64,000 nt of DNA from Heterocephalus glaber (Eukaryota > Chordata > Mammalia > Rodentia > Bathyergidae), in contig NW_004624730.1 in assembly GCF_000247695.1 (NCBI RefSeq), positions 36,198,380 to 36,262,379 on the forward strand, given 5' to 3'. The notes below the pieces were generated by a model. That model was given only the letters and a program-made list of their open reading frames with translations. It searched no databases and had not been told where the DNA came from. Each line of letters starts with the position of its first letter. Position 1 is the first letter of the stretch. This document shows positions 49,271-61,625 of the stretch, piece by piece. A program made the translations under genes and the position numbers.

Positions 49271-49779
49271 ACTTAGAGAATAATTTCAAGTCATGTTAAG
49301 AGCATAGTGTTTTGACAGTTTATTAGCAGAGTAAATCCTAAGGTCTAAAAGACTGCTAAGAAATTTTAAACTGCATTAATATACCTTGTTATAATGGCTG
49401 TCTTGTTATTTTGAAACTAATACATATTAAGAAAAACAAATGAATACTTTTGATTATTAAGGCCTAAGACTTACAGGAAAAAATACTTAAATATAAAATG
49501 AAAAGATTTCAACCAAAAATTCTATAATCTTTAATTTGGTTGATATTATCAGCATGAACTCACATTAATTTTTCTCTTTTACAAATATGTATTTCCCATC
49601 CCACTGAAAAGACTGTGAAGCAGTGATAACTTAGTGACTGTGGACATCCCTAGTGCTTGGATTATTGTATCTAAATATCATTCCTCACTAGAAGAAGTCC
49701 AGGCCTTTTTTTTTTTCCAGGCTTTTTGAAGAAATGACAAATTTTATATCTGGGACAGGAACTACACAAGACAATTATA

Positions 49780-50985
49780 GTACATGTTGTCATGCCTTAA
49801 CTATGGGGGATTGACTAGCTAATTTGAAGAGGCTTCTACTGCTCAAAGTTGAAACAATTTAAGGATCAACGGAGGAAAATAATTACCATAGATTGAAATA
49901 TATTAAATAATGTACATAAGTATTCTGAATTCATAATGGTCATTTTTGGTCACCTTTGAACCAAAATGAATAAGGAGGAAAAATTAAACATTTTTATGAC
50001 TTTTCTATACAAGCTATATTTATTTCATAGTCACTAAATAATCAATGAGCTTTAAGTTCTTCATTATAGAAAATCAGAGCTAATAAATGTGGAAAGAAAT
50101 AATAAGGTTAGAAAATTACTACCCGACAGCCTCTAATGAGACAATTAATGTAAAAAACAGTAAATCATGTACCAGAATTATTGTGTGAAAGACTGGTGAC
50201 AAACTTTATAATGGGAGGGTCAAGCTAACATCACCTTCGACCCACTGATCAATCTGAACATCACTAAAATAGGGGGAGGCGCATAGTGATACGATGCAAG
50301 AGGAATTACATAGCAGTACTTGTGATATATTTTTGATCAAAAGAAATTGAACCTCAGTGTAATCAGGCCTTAAGGTCTAATTACTCATCTACACAAAATA
50401 TGGATAATTTAGGAACGTATTAAATGAAACACCATGAGGATAAAATCACTCAGATCCAGAATGTAAAAATTTTATGGAAAAAAGGATCCAGTTTCTTCAA
50501 TAAATAAATGGCTATGAAAAGGAAGGATAATGGACTATAAATGCTGAAAAGAGATTTAAGGTACCTATCAACCAAGTAGAATGTATGATCCTTGTTTGTA
50601 TATGTTTCAAACAAGGGAACTGTAAGTTTTTTTAACATAATTAATGAAAATTAATCATGGATTATGTAGGTGATACTAGAAAATTATTGATCATATTTGT
50701 AGGTATGAAATTGTATTATGTGTTGCTGTTGTTATTTTAAGTCCTTGTTTGCCAGAGATGCCTACTAAAACATTCAGGCATAATGTCATATGCTATCTGA
50801 GATTTACTGTTAATTACTGTAGGTTCCCATCAGAAAACATCTTGAGGGGGGGATGAATAGATTAAATGAGAGTAACAGAAAGATATTGATTTTAGAAATT
50901 GAATGGTGGGTACAGAATGATTCATTGTGCTCTTATCTCTTTTATATATATTTCCATAATAAAATGTTAAAAATTTTTAAAAGCC
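49780..50985 (+). mobile_element. Old L1 3' UTR, sense
   Basis: 'cgacccactgatcaatctga', 'caagaggaattacatagcag', 'ccatgaggataaaatcactc', 'tagaatgtatgatccttgtt' and the closing 'tatatatttccataataaaa' are in the order of an old L1 3' UTR. It ends about 270 bp before an RSRC1 exon. Confidence 0.7.
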
Positions 50986-51252
50986 CTCCTTCCGTATTGC
51001 TGAGATCATAATTAGCAGTGCCTGCTCAGCAATATTTTAGGTTTTAAGTGAGATGCTTAGTTCCTGTGAGTGCTGTATTTTTGGGTCTCAAAGGGAAGAA
51101 GTTTCTTCTTATAACTGAAATGTAATATCTTTTCATCCATTTAAATTTCATAAGTAGTAAAGAGTCTTCATAGAATAAAAGAACATTGCTTAGGTGTAGT
51201 GTTGTTAACAAGCTTATACCAAAATACACTGACATTATACCCTCTTTTTTAG

Positions 51253-51359
51253 ACCAAGCCACCCTGGTAGAACAGGTGAAAAGAGTAAAAGAAATTGAAG
51301 CTATTGAAAGTGATTCTTTTGTTCAGCAGACATTCAGATCAAGTAAAGAAGTCAAAAAG
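51253..51359 (+). CDS. RSRC1: RSRC1 coding exon (third from last)
   Basis: RSRC1 is a nuclear arginine/serine-rich coiled-coil protein linked to pre-mRNA splicing. This 107-bp exon follows a polypyrimidine tract and AG (51251-51252) and ends at a strong donor 'gtacgt' at 51360. It enters in phase 1 (split codon completed by 'AC') and leaves in phase 0, encoding 35 full codons starting [20 protein letters not shown] and ending SSKEVKK. The charged, heptad-like '[15 protein letters not shown]' fits the coiled-coil part that follows the RS-rich N terminus. The preceding RSRC1 exon, encoding the Glu/Lys-rich helix, is not found upstream in the window. Confidence 0.95.
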
Positions 51360-53822
51360 GTACGTTTTCATACAGGCATTATGAATAAGCCTTTGGATTC
51401 CAACTGAAGAGATACATTATTAGTGCGTTTTAGTTAGATGTAAGTGCTTCTTCTAATAGATGAAGTAGGTTGAGAGAGTTTTATTGAGAAGAAGCAATCA
51501 GTGAGAATCAGTTCCACTTGTATAAAAATATAGTGTAAAAATGGATCTGATGCCATTTTTATTTTAATTTACCAAGACTAAGATCTCAACATGATGGTTC
51601 TGTTATAGTAGTATACATTTCCTAAATATATACAGATATCTTTTATATATAGATATCTATTTTTTGAATTGACATTTCTAGATGAAAGTTAGATAAAGGA
51701 CTTTAAATAATAAAACTGTTACTCTAAGAGTAACATGTATTTCCATCCTTTGCTCAGATGTGTCTTAGTCAACCACAGTTAAAAGGAGTGTTGATATTTT
51801 ATTTGTTGAATTTTTTTATATGTTCTTTCATTCATTAGTACAGTTCCTTTTACGAATATGTTTATGTTCCTTTAGTAGAAAAATGTCTAGGAAATACAGG
51901 TATTCTTTAATAACATTTCTAATTATAATTCCCACTTATTTTAAAATATACATTATAAATGTATTAATTATTATAAATATCCTAAGGATGAATGTAATAG
52001 TTCACTTACTTTCACTCTGATATTACAAATTTAAGTAGTTGTAAGTTTTGAGACACTACATATGTGTTTATAAATATCCGTTATTCTTAAAATAAATTTT
52101 CAAGATGGAGTTATTTGTTAAAGGTTATATTGTTTAACATAATTCCATATTTATCCTCAAAAAATATTACACCAACTCAAATGCCACTCAAAAGTGCAGG
52201 GAGATGACTTTTAGTCATCTCGTGGTTAACTCAAGGCCTGTCAGGCTTTTTTATATTTATTGACCTAACGAGTGAAAATTAATCTATTGTTTTCATTAGC
52301 ACTCCTTTATTACTAGTGATAGGAAAGACTTTTAATTACCATTTTTAAAAAATAATTTATTCAGGAGACATGAAGTGAGTATGTGATACATGCCAAGCAC
52401 ATAATCCCTGGGTTGTCATCCTGTTGATTGCATTTAAAATTTTAGTAGTTTCCCATCATAATTCCTAAATCTTGGAGCTATGAATGGACATTCATAAATG
52501 TAGTTACCTATTTTATTTAATATCTTACTGTTGCATATTATAAGCACATTTATCTGTCCTAATAGAAGTACTGTAATTTATTTTAAAATTTGCTTTGCTA
52601 GTATTTGTTTCCTAAAGTTCACTGAGACTTTCTCACAGTCAGTTAGTACTTTCTTTCTGTGGAAATACTTGTTCTTTTATAGTTATTATGATAGGCTTTC
52701 TTCAAAACCACCTTTTCCCATATGGTATTATTAATGTTCTCTTTAACTTATTTTTAATTCAAACCTTTCCTTCAAGAAAGCGTGCGTTGAAAGATAAGAA
52801 ATAGTTTCAACAGGAGAGTGTGGTAAAAAGGCTCAGGAGATGGCATTTACCTTGGTGAATGTACAGTAGTCTAAAGTCTTAATCCAACATTGAACTTTTG
52901 TTAATAAATACACTTTGAAATGATCAGATGAGCAGTGATAGGTTATCAATGAATAAATTCACACTTGACTGAAATATAATGAGGGACAATTTATTAGTTT
53001 AGAAAACGACATCCTTTTCTAGTCTCTGAAATGTCTGGGTCTGCAATATAAGTCAAGGATTCAAGATGCCCAAGAAGCTGAATTATTTATCAGGAGATTA
53101 CTTAGCAAAGAGAAGTAAATTATCTTGAGGAGTATTTTATTCAGATCATAGGAGGATATGATGGGCTTCCCTAATACATAGCAAAAATTAACTTTCTTGA
53201 GGACTACATTACTATAGCCCAAGTTTAGTATCTTTCTCTTCTGGACAGTGCTACACACTGATTTAAAGTTTGTATCTCTAAGAAAGAATGTTCTATACCA
53301 ACCACCCCTTCAGTTGGTACAGTCTTTCTTCAGCTATGTTAATTCCACTAATTAAACTAGGGAGCTATTACCAGGAGAAAATGGGTATTACCAATGACAT
53401 GCTAGACACTGTGTCTCCTGAAACACATATTGATTTAACTAGTCGAACTCTCTGAAATCATATTTCTCTTGCCTGAGTGGATAGAGAATCTGATAGCTCC
53501 TGCCACTTCATTAACTTCAGGAGCCAAGATGAAGCTTGTTTTCAAACAGCTGTCCTAGATACACTTAGTATCAATTATTCACCCCTAATATTATTATTTC
53601 TGGGAGATAATCAGCCTGTGTTCAGTTGAAGAGTAAATAATCCCATGCAGTGTGGGCTTTTGTCCTTTTACTTGCAAGTGCATAATAAAACTAAATTTTC
53701 CAAACTGAACCACCAGATGGCAGTGTCACTAAAAGTCAGAAGTAGTAGTACCTATGTTGAGGTTTGTTTTATCATTAAGGCAAAATTTTCTCTTACACTA
53801 TTCCTCACTTTATTTATTTATT
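51360..53822. other. RSRC1 intron, nothing else recognised
   Basis: AT-rich intron. I see no further exon or named repeat before the ID element at 53823. Confidence 0.5.
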
Positions 53823-53904
53823 TTTTTGGTACCGGGGATCAAACTCGGGTCCTTGCGCTTGCACAGCAGGCGGTGAAACCACTGAGCTAAATCCCTGGCC
53901 CTTT
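53823..53904 (-). mobile_element. ID-type SINE with 12-bp duplication
   Basis: T-rich head, 'ggtaccggggatcaaactcg' to 'ccactgagctaaatccctgg'. Exact duplication 'ttcctcacttta' at 53811-53822 and 53905-53916. One of the best preserved ID copies here. Confidence 0.95.
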
Positions 53905-54576
53905 TTCCTCACTTTAAAAAGAAGCAATTAGTGATTATCTCTACTAATTTTTAAATCACTTATTATTACATAATAACTTCTATGCTCTCATCCTAACCTT
54001 TGAGAGCTTTACCTTATATGTTTATATGTACTTCTCAAAAAAAAATGTTAGTCTATCATATAGGTAAAAACAGAATGAGATTAATTGGTTTATATAATAG
54101 AATTTTATCTCTCTGACCTGAAGAAGTGGGATCCACATCTTGACGGCTAGAATAACAGCACTGCATATGTTTTTAAGGCAGTTGAACATGACCAGTTAGT
54201 CTTCTAGCTAAGCCCTATAGCATAACTGAGATATTTCCCAGTTAAGTACTATATAGTGTGGTTGAGATATATTCAATGACATGCTCCTACAGTCACTACA
54301 GAACAACAGGGATTACCAAAAATCAGTTTCCTGGGCCTCCATAGATTAATATACTTGCCACTTTTCCCCAGACAAAATATTGGGCTTTACTACTAAATAT
54401 CCTATTTTTTATAGGGTCATTATATTACCTGGGGTCATGTACTTTGTAGGCCCAGTGTATTGGAGACATAAATATTTGGAAACCTGGAGTTGGGGGTGGT
54501 TGTTGGCTCTGAAATATAAAAAGAAATCTGCCAAATCAAATTCAATATTTCTTAAATGTTTATAAAAGCTAATATG

Positions 54577-55620
54577 GTAAAGGCTTCTATTACCTCATGC
54601 AAGAGCTTCCACAGGAAAGGTTGTTAATTGCTGATTTGGCAATTTCTGCCTGTGAATTCATGTTTGAAGAAACCAGGAACTATGTTAAGCAAAGAAAAGC
54701 TTTTGGGAAAATAATTGCACATGTACAGACTGTGCAGCATAAACTAGCAGCATTAAAAACACACATATGTATAACCAGAGCTTTTGCGGACAGCTGTCTA
54801 CAGCTGCATGAAACAAAACATCTGGACTCTGCCTCTGCTTCCATGGTGAAATATTGGGCATCTGAGCTACAAAACAGTGTAGCCTATGATTGTGTACAGC
54901 TCCACAGAGGATGGGCATACATGTGGGAATACCCAATTGCAAAAGCTTATGTGGATGCCCGAGTTCAACCAATCTGTGGTGGTACCAATGAAATAATGAA
55001 GGAACTGATTGCAAGAGCTATCATCCGTGACCAGTAGGCATCTGCCCACATCCTGAAATCCTATTATAGCTAATCAGGTTTTAAATCTACTGAAGACAAA
55101 ATCTAAACTGGAAAAGGAGGAATGTGGCACATGCTTTTTATGTGTTCTGGCTATAGAGAAAGAAATCAAATACAGATTAACACAGAGGAAGAGAAATTTT
55201 TGAATCCAAAATATCAAATTTTCTCATAAAAAGTTTAATTTTTAATTTTTTTATGTAGAAGTCAAAGATTTTTTTAACCCTAGAAACCTTAGTATTTCAT
55301 TTATCTCTAAAATTCTAGAAAGTATTAATTATATAAATCCTTAGAATTGAAGCAGAACTAATTTTATATTGTCATGCCATAAAAACATTAATAACATTGA
55401 CCATGCACTTGTAAAGGGGAAAATAAATAGAATTTAGAATTTAAAGACACTCAGCTATGTATGTTTTGCTCCAAATTCCCTAGAACACTGTTAATACCAT
55501 GCTACACCAACCCCCTATTTTTATGTAATGCATGGAACCTATTCCTCAAACAAAACATCACATTGTACTCTATCAACATATGGTTATTATATATCAATTA
55601 AAAATAAAACTTCTTTTAAA
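54577..55620 (+). pseudogene. ACADL: 5'-truncated ACADL retrocopy
   Basis: Retrocopy of ACADL, the mitochondrial long-chain acyl-CoA dehydrogenase of fatty-acid beta-oxidation. Only the last third is present, coding for the C-terminal helical domain. The frame is open from 54579 ('KGFYYLMQELPQERL') to TAG at 55035-55037, with no stop or frameshift over about 150 codons. 'QERL' holds the Glu that by family alignment is the catalytic base of LCAD, and 'NYVKQRKAFGK' and 'GGTNEIMKELIA' are kept. Altered sites include 'LHRGWAYMWEY' (family LHGGWGYMWEY) and 'QPICGGT'. It lacks the mitochondrial presequence and the N-terminal and beta domains. AATAAA lies at 55603-55608 with a short A-run at the end. 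Exact duplication 'aaaagctaatatg' at 54564-54576 and 55621-55633. It lies in sense inside an RSRC1 intron. Confidence 0.96.
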
Positions 55621-55633
55621 AAAAGCTAATATG

Positions 55634-57149
55634 CTTAAAATTAACGTTATTGAATGGTACATTTAGTATTTGTAACACCTCCACCTTTGAAAACAATTTG
55701 TAGAGTAGATTTCTCTTACTTTTCAAGCATTCCTAAACATACTTGGTGATTGCTCAGAGGTCTACTACTCAGGGTCCTTTTGTCTACAAGAGTATGAATC
55801 TATCTTGTGGATACAGACCCACTTCCATTAGCATAAAAATGAAAAATGACTGATCATAATTCAGTAAGATACATGCTAAAAACAAGGAATGGATCTTGAC
55901 CTCAGAAGTTAGATTTCTGCTACCAGTCATTACAGAATAAATGGTATCAAACTTTCCCTCTACCATAAACAATTATAGAAGTTGACAAGATGTATGAAGT
56001 TATTATTATTTTCAAGTATTAAACAGGCAACAGTCTTAAGAGAAGGGAAACAGAAGATGAGCCCCACAATTCCCCAACTTTCTGCCTGGTATCATTTTCC
56101 TGCTGCGGTGCTGAGCGGTGATACCCATGCAGAGTGGTGGTGTAGCTGAGATTGGGAAGCAGTGACCCAAATTCTGGGATGGGGTGTTCAAGTGTCCCTT
56201 TTACTCACTGTTTGCAAGCTACTGTGGCCTCCTTTCTGATCTTTTCTTTTCGGGCTCTTTGTACTCACTGGTCTGTCTGGCCAAAACACTCTCTTTTTCT
56301 TCATGTGCCTTGCTCTTTTTCATTCTTCAGGTCTTAAATTGTACCTCTTGATGATGTTTCTAATCACCCACTCTATAGTAAATCCCTCTCCCCAATTCCC
56401 ATCATACTCTATATTAGCACCTTATTTATTCCTTGATAGCATATACTACAATTGATGATTATATGTTTGTTTTGCTATGTATTTGTTTATAATCTGTCAA
56501 TTTCATGAGCAACCTATAATCTTCAGTTGGTTCAGAGACCATATCAACTTTATTCTCCTTGTGGACCCAGTGCTGAGCAATTAGGAGTGCTTAATAGTAC
56601 TGGTTAAATAGATGCACATTTATTTCTAAAATAAATTAAGAAAGGACTAATTATGCATATATCATTATCTAGACATTTTTCCCAGTGACAGCTGTTTTAT
56701 GCTTCAAAGAAGTGAATGTTCTGAAGTAGATAAGTTAAAAAAAATGGAAATTAAAAAAAAATAGGTATAGGACAAGGCTACAGAGTGCAGTTAATTCCCA
56801 TTTGTCTTTTTAAAATTATACTTCAGTTTTGTATTTCAGATTCTTATCTAATCCATCTCATTCCTTCAACCTTGCTTGAATCAATTTCCTGGCCACCTCC
56901 ATTTTCAGGGAAGATATCCAAACTTACCTAAATAAGCACTACACTGTTGGCTTCTTCAATGCAGCAACAAATGATTAATAAATCTTTGTGTCCCCAGCAT
57001 ATAGCACACTGCATGGCACAAGGTGAATAAATGTGGAATTAATTGAGTGCCTACAGTTTGCAAGCAGGTATAAGAAATTCTCGTTTTATTTCTTACCAGG
57101 AAATGTCACAATTTTTTTCCAATCTTTTATTTTTAAATGTCTTCCATAA
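55634..57149. other. RSRC1 intron with an L2 remnant
   Basis: 56270-56625 carries an L2 3' end ('cttcaggtcttaaattgtac', 'atgagcaacctataatcttc'). The remainder is unassigned. Confidence 0.5.
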
Positions 57150-57560
57150 CCTTAAAAAAAAAAACCTTTGAGTACATCAACTGATGAATGGATAAATAAA
57201 ATGTGGTAGATACATACAATGGAATACTAATGAACAGTAAAAAGAAATGAAGTACTGATACATGCTACAACATGGATGAGTTTCAAAGCATTATGCTAAG
57301 TGAAATAACCAGTCTCATATATTATGTGAAATATCCAGAATAGACAAATCCATAGAGAAAATAGACTCGTTGGTTCCCTAGGAATGAAGTTGGCAGGAGT
57401 GAGAAGTGACTACTAATGAGTATGGAGGTTTTTTGAGGGGAATGATAAAAATATCCTGAGGTTGACTATGATAATAGTTGCACAATTCTATGGATATGCT
57501 AAAAGCCATTGAATTATGTACTTTAGATTGGTGAATTATATAATTAAATAAGTTTACATA
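57150..57560 (+). mobile_element. Old L1 3' end, sense
   Basis: 'acatcaactgatgaatggat', 'acatacaatggaatactaat', 'catggatgagtttcaaagca' and 'gaggttttttgaggggaatg' then 'gttgcacaattctatggata' form the standard L1 ORF2 end plus 3' UTR. It ends about 385 bp before the next RSRC1 exon. Confidence 0.85.
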
Positions 57561-57945
57561 TTTTTAAAGATTATCTCTTAATTTACTTTTCATATCCAGG
57601 GAGGAAAACAATATTGGAGATTTGTTGAGATTTTTGCAAGCTTATTTTATTTGAATTTAAACATAGTATATGTGTACAGTGTATTTCAATGACAGACTCA
57701 TAAATACTGATTTCTTAAAAGTAAGCTGATCATAAGAAATAATAAACATTTCCTCAACATCTTTGTGTTTGCTTTTTTATTTGTTTAAAGCATAATTTTA
57801 AAGAATAATGTATCTCATTCAGAAATGTAGGGCTTTTTTGAGATGGATATCATATCAGAAGAAACTAATTGACCAATCATTATTCAGCATCAGAAATATT
57901 ATTAAAGTGGATTATGTTTAAATTATTATGTGTTGAATCTTTCAG

Positions 57946-58098
57946 TCAGTGGAAACTAATGAAGTGAAACATACAACTTCAGTATCAGGACCAGCATCTG
58001 TAGTTGCTGATCCACCCAGTGTGGAAAAAGAAATAGACCCTAGCAGCATCCCTACTGCTATCAAGTACCAAGATGACAATTCTCTGGCTCATCCAAAT
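57946..58098 (+). CDS. RSRC1: RSRC1 coding exon (penultimate)
   Basis: A 153-bp exon, phase 0 to 0, 51 codons. The acceptor is 'tgaatctttcag' (AG at 57944-57945). A second AG four bases further (57948-57949) would shift the frame, so the first is chosen because it joins cleanly to '...EVKK'. Donor 'gtaaga' starts at 58099. It encodes [20 protein letters not shown], then a Pro/Ser/Glu-rich linker and '[17 protein letters not shown]'. The last block is the conserved start of the RSRC1 C-terminal region, while the linker is the more variable part. Confidence 0.95.
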
Positions 58099-58733
58099 GT
58101 AAGATCTTTAAACATTATGAGTGTCAACTGAAGTCTTGTTAACTGAAATTAATTTAAATCATTATCCTTTGGTTCTGGCACCAAGAAGGCCATGGGAGGA
58201 AATGGGTTCATGTATTCTCATTTGCTAATAATGGGCAACTAACCTACAGACCTTCCAACTTATTACATATTTTTGAATCTGGTATACCTAATTCATGCTG
58301 CCTGACTTTTGGTAGTATCCTGTGTTTTAAAAAAATAAGCAAAAAGTTTTGTGGTTTGTTTTTTTTTTAATCTGACATGAGAGTTCTAATTCTGGCTTAG
58401 CTACAGTTTGACTATAAGAATGTCACTAATATCATATTTTGCCATCTTAAGAAATAGTTCGATTCCATTTTGTCTCTCAGAAGGTCTGTAGGAACTGAAT
58501 TCACAAACAGGATGAAAATTGTTAACCAGTGGTATTGATGTTAGTCCTTTTAATTTAAGACTTTTTGTGCATTTCTAATTCTCAGCAGATGGACTTTAAG
58601 TAGTCATCAAGAGTTAAATAATATATGAATCTTGTGCTGAGAAACATATTCCATAAAGGTGATTTGTATTATATTAAGTCAAATCCAAGTTATTGGTAAA
58701 TAATAATATTTTTCTTTTCCTTTTTTATTTCAG
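58099..58733. other. Last RSRC1 intron
   Basis: 635 bp, GT at 58099-58100 and AG at 58732-58733 after a long pyrimidine tract (58710-58730). No repeat recognised. Confidence 0.85.
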
Positions 58734-58826
58734 TTGTTTATTGAAAAAGCTGAAGCTGAGGAAAAGTGGTTCAAGAGATTAATTGCTCTCCGACAAGAGA
58801 GATTAATGGGCAGTCCTGTGGCCTAA
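58734..58826 (+). CDS. RSRC1: RSRC1 terminal coding exon and stop
   Basis: Encodes 30 residues and TAA at 58824-58826: starts [20 protein letters not shown] and ends [10 protein letters not shown], the conserved C terminus of RSRC1. The three exons here give 116 complete codons plus one split codon, roughly the last third of a protein of about 334 residues. Phase-0 junction with the previous exon. All three exons are open and show no damage, consistent with a functional gene under constraint. Confidence 0.97.
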   Translation: MFIEKAEAEEKWFKRLIALRQERLMGSPVA

Positions 58827-59040
58827 GTAATAATACACTGATGGTTAAAGCAACAGTAACTTTGAAAATTTAGGTTTTTGAATCCCAATATTAACTTTTA
58901 GTCTTAAAAAGAACTTAGCTTATTATATAAAAATGTAATATCATTTCATCCTTCTGTCATGTAGGCTTGAATATTCATTGATTTGAACTGAATCAAACAT
59001 TGTGAATAGCAAAACTAGAATAAAATTTTAAAATGCATGA
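58827..59040 (+). other. RSRC1: RSRC1 3' UTR (short form)
   Basis: AT-rich 3' UTR, with its end inferred from the poly-A signal at 59019. A second AATAAA at 59097-59102 could give a slightly longer transcript. Confidence 0.6.
59019..59024 (+). terminator. Poly-A signal AATAAA for RSRC1
   Basis: Canonical hexamer about 195 bp after the stop, in AT-rich surroundings. First such hexamer after the coding end. Confidence 0.65.
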
Positions 59041-59279
59041 AAATGTACCGTTAATAATTTCTAAAAATATCCTATTCCTAAAAATATCAATGTAAAAATA
59101 AATGGCACTCAGTAGTGTTTTATAGTACAATTTGAAAGTCAAGTTATCATTTAAAGACTCAATATTGCTTAGTTATACATATATAAGAATCGAATTACAT
59201 GCTATAAATATGAGATTTCATCTACTTTGGATTATGAAACCCCTGTTGAATCTTTTATCTCACCTTATTAAAAAAATTT
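59041..59279. other. Start of intergenic region
   Basis: AT-rich, no named element beyond the second AATAAA at 59097-59102. Confidence 0.4.
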
Positions 59280-59575
59280 AGGCACAATAGAAAGCACCCT
59301 AAACAGCCTAAACAAAATGAGCATGGTAAAATGAAAGGAATAACACATCCCAATTTCTTTTTTATTTTCATCCCTTAAGGATTGTAAACATTATGTATTA
59401 CAAACATGTACAAAAAAAATAAGGAAGGGGATCAAGAGATGGGTGGAGAGGGTAGTAAGGGAAGGAAAGGGGATGAAAAAAGGAATTGAGATGAGTTAGG
59501 TACGTGTGCCAGCTCCCCACAAGGAAGGTAAACATTATGTACTGCATGTTCTAATAAACTAAAATTTAAAAGATA
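59280..59575 (+). mobile_element. L1 3' UTR, sense
   Basis: 'catgtacaaaaaaaataagg', purine-rich 59423-59490, 'gtgccagctccccacaagga' and 'ttctaataaact' form the same L1 3' end as at 3660-4256. Confidence 0.7.
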
Positions 59576-60128
59576 CAAAAAGGGAATATTGGCTTAAAAT
59601 TTTTCTTGAAAATTAAATAAACTAATGGCCTTTGCTTAGAGATCAGCTTCTACTAGGTGCTGCTTTGAAACTTACAAGCAGACCCTAGCTCATTCCAATA
59701 AAATTCACTTGCTTGTAGTAGACCTAACCAGTTGGCCAGCTATGATGGGGAAATTATTACTGAGGAAACTGGTAAAAGTTCTCGCTTCATTCTTACTTAA
59801 TCATCTGCTATTTTCTGCAGAGGAAGCCTACTAAGTATTGTTTTGATAAGGCTGTCATTGTAGAATGCCTTTCTCTAGTGGCTGAATGATAACCAACTAC
59901 AAATTCCATACTGAATATGCCAGAGATAAGAACTTTGAGGCCTTGCTTTACAAAACTGATTTTTAATTGTTGAAATGAATATTTCCCTGTTCTACTTTTT
60001 TGTCTTATCCAGTGTCCAGTGTAGTCTCTATGAAGACTATAGCTGAGAACATAGGGTAAACATGAAAGGACCTTGGGATAGGGTAACCAACATATGGGAT
60101 GTTTTAATACAATCATTTTTATATTTCT
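59576..60128. other. Intergenic, nothing recognised
   Basis: A 102-codon minus open stretch (60116-59808) has no family features and is taken as chance. Confidence 0.4.
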
Positions 60129-61100
60129 GGAACTACAAAGTTCTTTTCTTTGTTATGGATTTGGAGCTAATTTTTTTTAATTGGTACTTTTTAGATATAC
60201 ATAATGATCACATTCATTGTAGGGAATATGTACCTGTACTGATATATCTTGATTCCTCTTTTTTTCCAGTCCCCTCCCTCCTTTAAACCACTTTTCCCCC
60301 CCTTTTCCCAAAAGCTTTGTTTCCATTTTTGCCTTCTATTCTTTTTTTTCTTCCCCTTCCTTCCTTTCCCCCCTCAGCCTTCCCCCATTCCCCTTCTCAT
60401 TTGAATATATTCTTCCCATTTCCCTATGTCTATTATACATTTTAGTCCCTATTTACACTTTCAGCTTCTCACACAGAGAAACAATGCAATATTTAAACAT
60501 ATTGAGTCTGATTTATTTTACTTAAGACTATGGTCTCTAGGTGCATCCACTCATCTAAAGATGTCTCAAGTTTATCCTTCTTTATGGCAAAGTAGTACTC
60601 CATTATATAAAAAACCCCACATCTTCTTTATCCATTCATCCATTGATAGACATTTGGGCTGTTTCCAAGATTTAGCTATTACAAATTGTGCTGCTGTAAA
60701 CATGGGCATGCATATATTTCTGTGGTATGATGCTTTTAATTCTTTCAGGAAGATACCAGGAAGGGGAATAGTTGGGTCAAATGGAACCTCTAGTTTTAGT
60801 TTTTTGAAGAATCTCCACACTGATTTCCACCATGGTTGCATCAGTCTACTCTCCCACCAACAGTGAAGAAGGGTTCCTTCTTCCCCACAGCCCACCAGTA
60901 TTTATTATTGGTTGATTTCTTGATAATAGCCATTCTTTCTGGGGTGAGGTGGAATCTCAGTGTTGTTTTAATTTCCATCCCTCGAATGACCAGTAATGTT
61001 AAATATTTTTTCATATATTTATTTGCCATTTCTACTTCTTCATCTGAGAAGTGTGTATTCATTTCACATGCCCATTTTTGTATTGGAACTACAAAATTCT
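60129..61100 (-). mobile_element. 5'-truncated L1 insertion with 16-bp duplication
   Basis: On the minus strand, 60895-60572 encodes the ORF2 C terminus ('MQPWWKSVWRFFKKLKLEVP', 'KSWKQPKCLSMDEWIKKMW'), followed by a 3' UTR with a pyrimidine-rich + strand (60250-60420) and an A-run (T's at 60171-60178). The near-exact duplication 'ggaactacaaagttct' (60129-60144) and 'ggaactacaaaattct' (61085-61100) bounds it. About 26 bp lie between the A-run and the left duplication. Confidence 0.9.
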
Positions 61101-61609
61101 AATCTCTATTGAAAATGAAAACTATAAAGACCTTACACTGAATTACAAGTAGTATGGAAAATAGTCTAACAATGAAATACTTGTTTTCATGCACACTTTT
61201 TTATTTTAAATAGAAGATATGGTTCTATTTTCCTTAGCTATAAATAAAAGTGCTCAATATGAAGTCAGATTTGTGTAGTTTTTATTATAGATACATAAAT
61301 TTTAATGACTTCAGAAATTCATTAAAGTTTCTGAAATATTTCATATTTTATTCTTTGTATAACTTATAAACTATAAAAATACTATCACTGTTTTGGGAAG
61401 TACCTTTTAGTAGTCTGGGTGAGAATGTGCATTATCATTTGGGTCACTAGTAAGAATCTGGACTAGACAGTTTTCTCAATATGCTCAACGTTCCTTATCT
61501 GTAAAATAGTGAAAATATTATGAACTACTTTAGTTAGGCTTAACACCAGTGTTCCCCTGGTATGTACCCCAAATACAGAAACTTAAACTGCAATAGATTG
61601 GTATTTTAA
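61101..61609. other. Intergenic with a weak MIR
   Basis: 61435-61530 resembles MIR ('agaatctggactagacagtt', 'ccttatctgtaaaatagtga'). Otherwise unassigned. Confidence 0.45.
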
Positions 61610-61625
61610 AGTTAAATTTTTCATG

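Noticed and set aside
54597..55037. 146-codon frame as a working acyl-CoA dehydrogenase gene
   Set aside because: Only the C-terminal third is present, with no presequence, N-terminal domain, beta domain or promoter. The exact duplications prove retroposition.
54685..55049. Minus-strand frames of 109 and 60 codons at the ACADL copy
   Set aside because: Shadows of the sense ACADL reading frame.
60426..61102. + strand frames of 146 and 88 codons
   Set aside because: They are antisense to the L1 ORF2 C-terminal coding region.
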